DNA of 5,387 nt from DAOTTX01 sp034437515 (lineage in GTDB: Bacteria; Chloroflexota; Anaerolineae; Aggregatilineales; Phototrophicaceae), in NCBI GenBank assembly GCA_034437515.1, contig DAOTTX010000237.1, positions 1-5,387 on the forward strand, read 5' to 3'. Shown piece by piece: positions 5,387 to 5,387 of the stretch. Positions within the stretch are counted from its first letter, which is position 1. Each line of letters opens with the position of its first letter. The notes beneath the pieces were generated by a model, which was not told the DNA's origin, did not search any database, and saw only the letters and a list, made by a program, of their open reading frames with translations. The position numbers and the translations under genes are program-made.

Positions 5387-5387
5387 A

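Noticed and set aside
1..5387. CRISPR arrays, tRNA or rRNA genes, antibiotic-resistance or toxin-antitoxin cargo
   Set aside because: No regularly spaced repeats, cloverleaf or rRNA segments were seen, and there is no room for cargo between the two genes and the transposon ends.

Overview
The window holds one complete, compact Tn3-family transposon (740-4874, 4135 bp) lying between two pieces of older accessory DNA. Base composition is moderate and the proteins are rich in Gln and Leu. The mix of a DUF4158-type Tn3 transposase, a PA-IL-like lectin tail, a possible PrgI/VirB4-type conjugation remnant and an IS91-type tyrosine recombinase suggests an environmental bacterium. Chloroflexota (Herpetosiphon or Roseiflexus-like) is a weak guess from protein style only; the sequence does not settle the taxon.

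Left flank (1-739): the last 46 codons of a + strand protein with a PA-IL (LecA)-like C-terminus end at 143. Converging on it from the - strand are a two-helix membrane protein cut at its N-terminus by the transposon (318-739) and an ATGA-overlapping short frame (321-184) that stops early. These two look like remnants of a PrgI-like/VirB4-like type IV secretion gene pair.

Transposon (740-4874): 38-bp terminal inverted repeats, identical at both ends, enclose tnpA (- strand, 992 aa, catalytic residues D687, D760 and E888 present) and a divergent tyrosine recombinase (+ strand, 288 aa, full R-K-H-R-H-Y set). The 121-bp gap between the two starts contains promoter-like sequences and several short repeats, and is the natural candidate for the cointegrate-resolution site. 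TnpA would make cointegrates and the recombinase would resolve them, as in the TnpI-type (Tn4430-like) branch of the family. There are no passenger genes.

Right flank (4875-5387): a different tyrosine recombinase gene, cut after about 103 residues by the transposon, preceded by a 24-bp dyad (9-bp arms, 6-bp spacer) that looks like a recombinase or operator site. Upstream of that is the end of an unidentified - strand reading frame that is open to the window edge.

The 5-bp sequences flanking the transposon differ (CTTTT and AAGAT), and neither interrupted gene continues on the other side. The present junctions are therefore best explained by recombination between two copies of the element, or by a deletion next to it, and not by a simple insertion.
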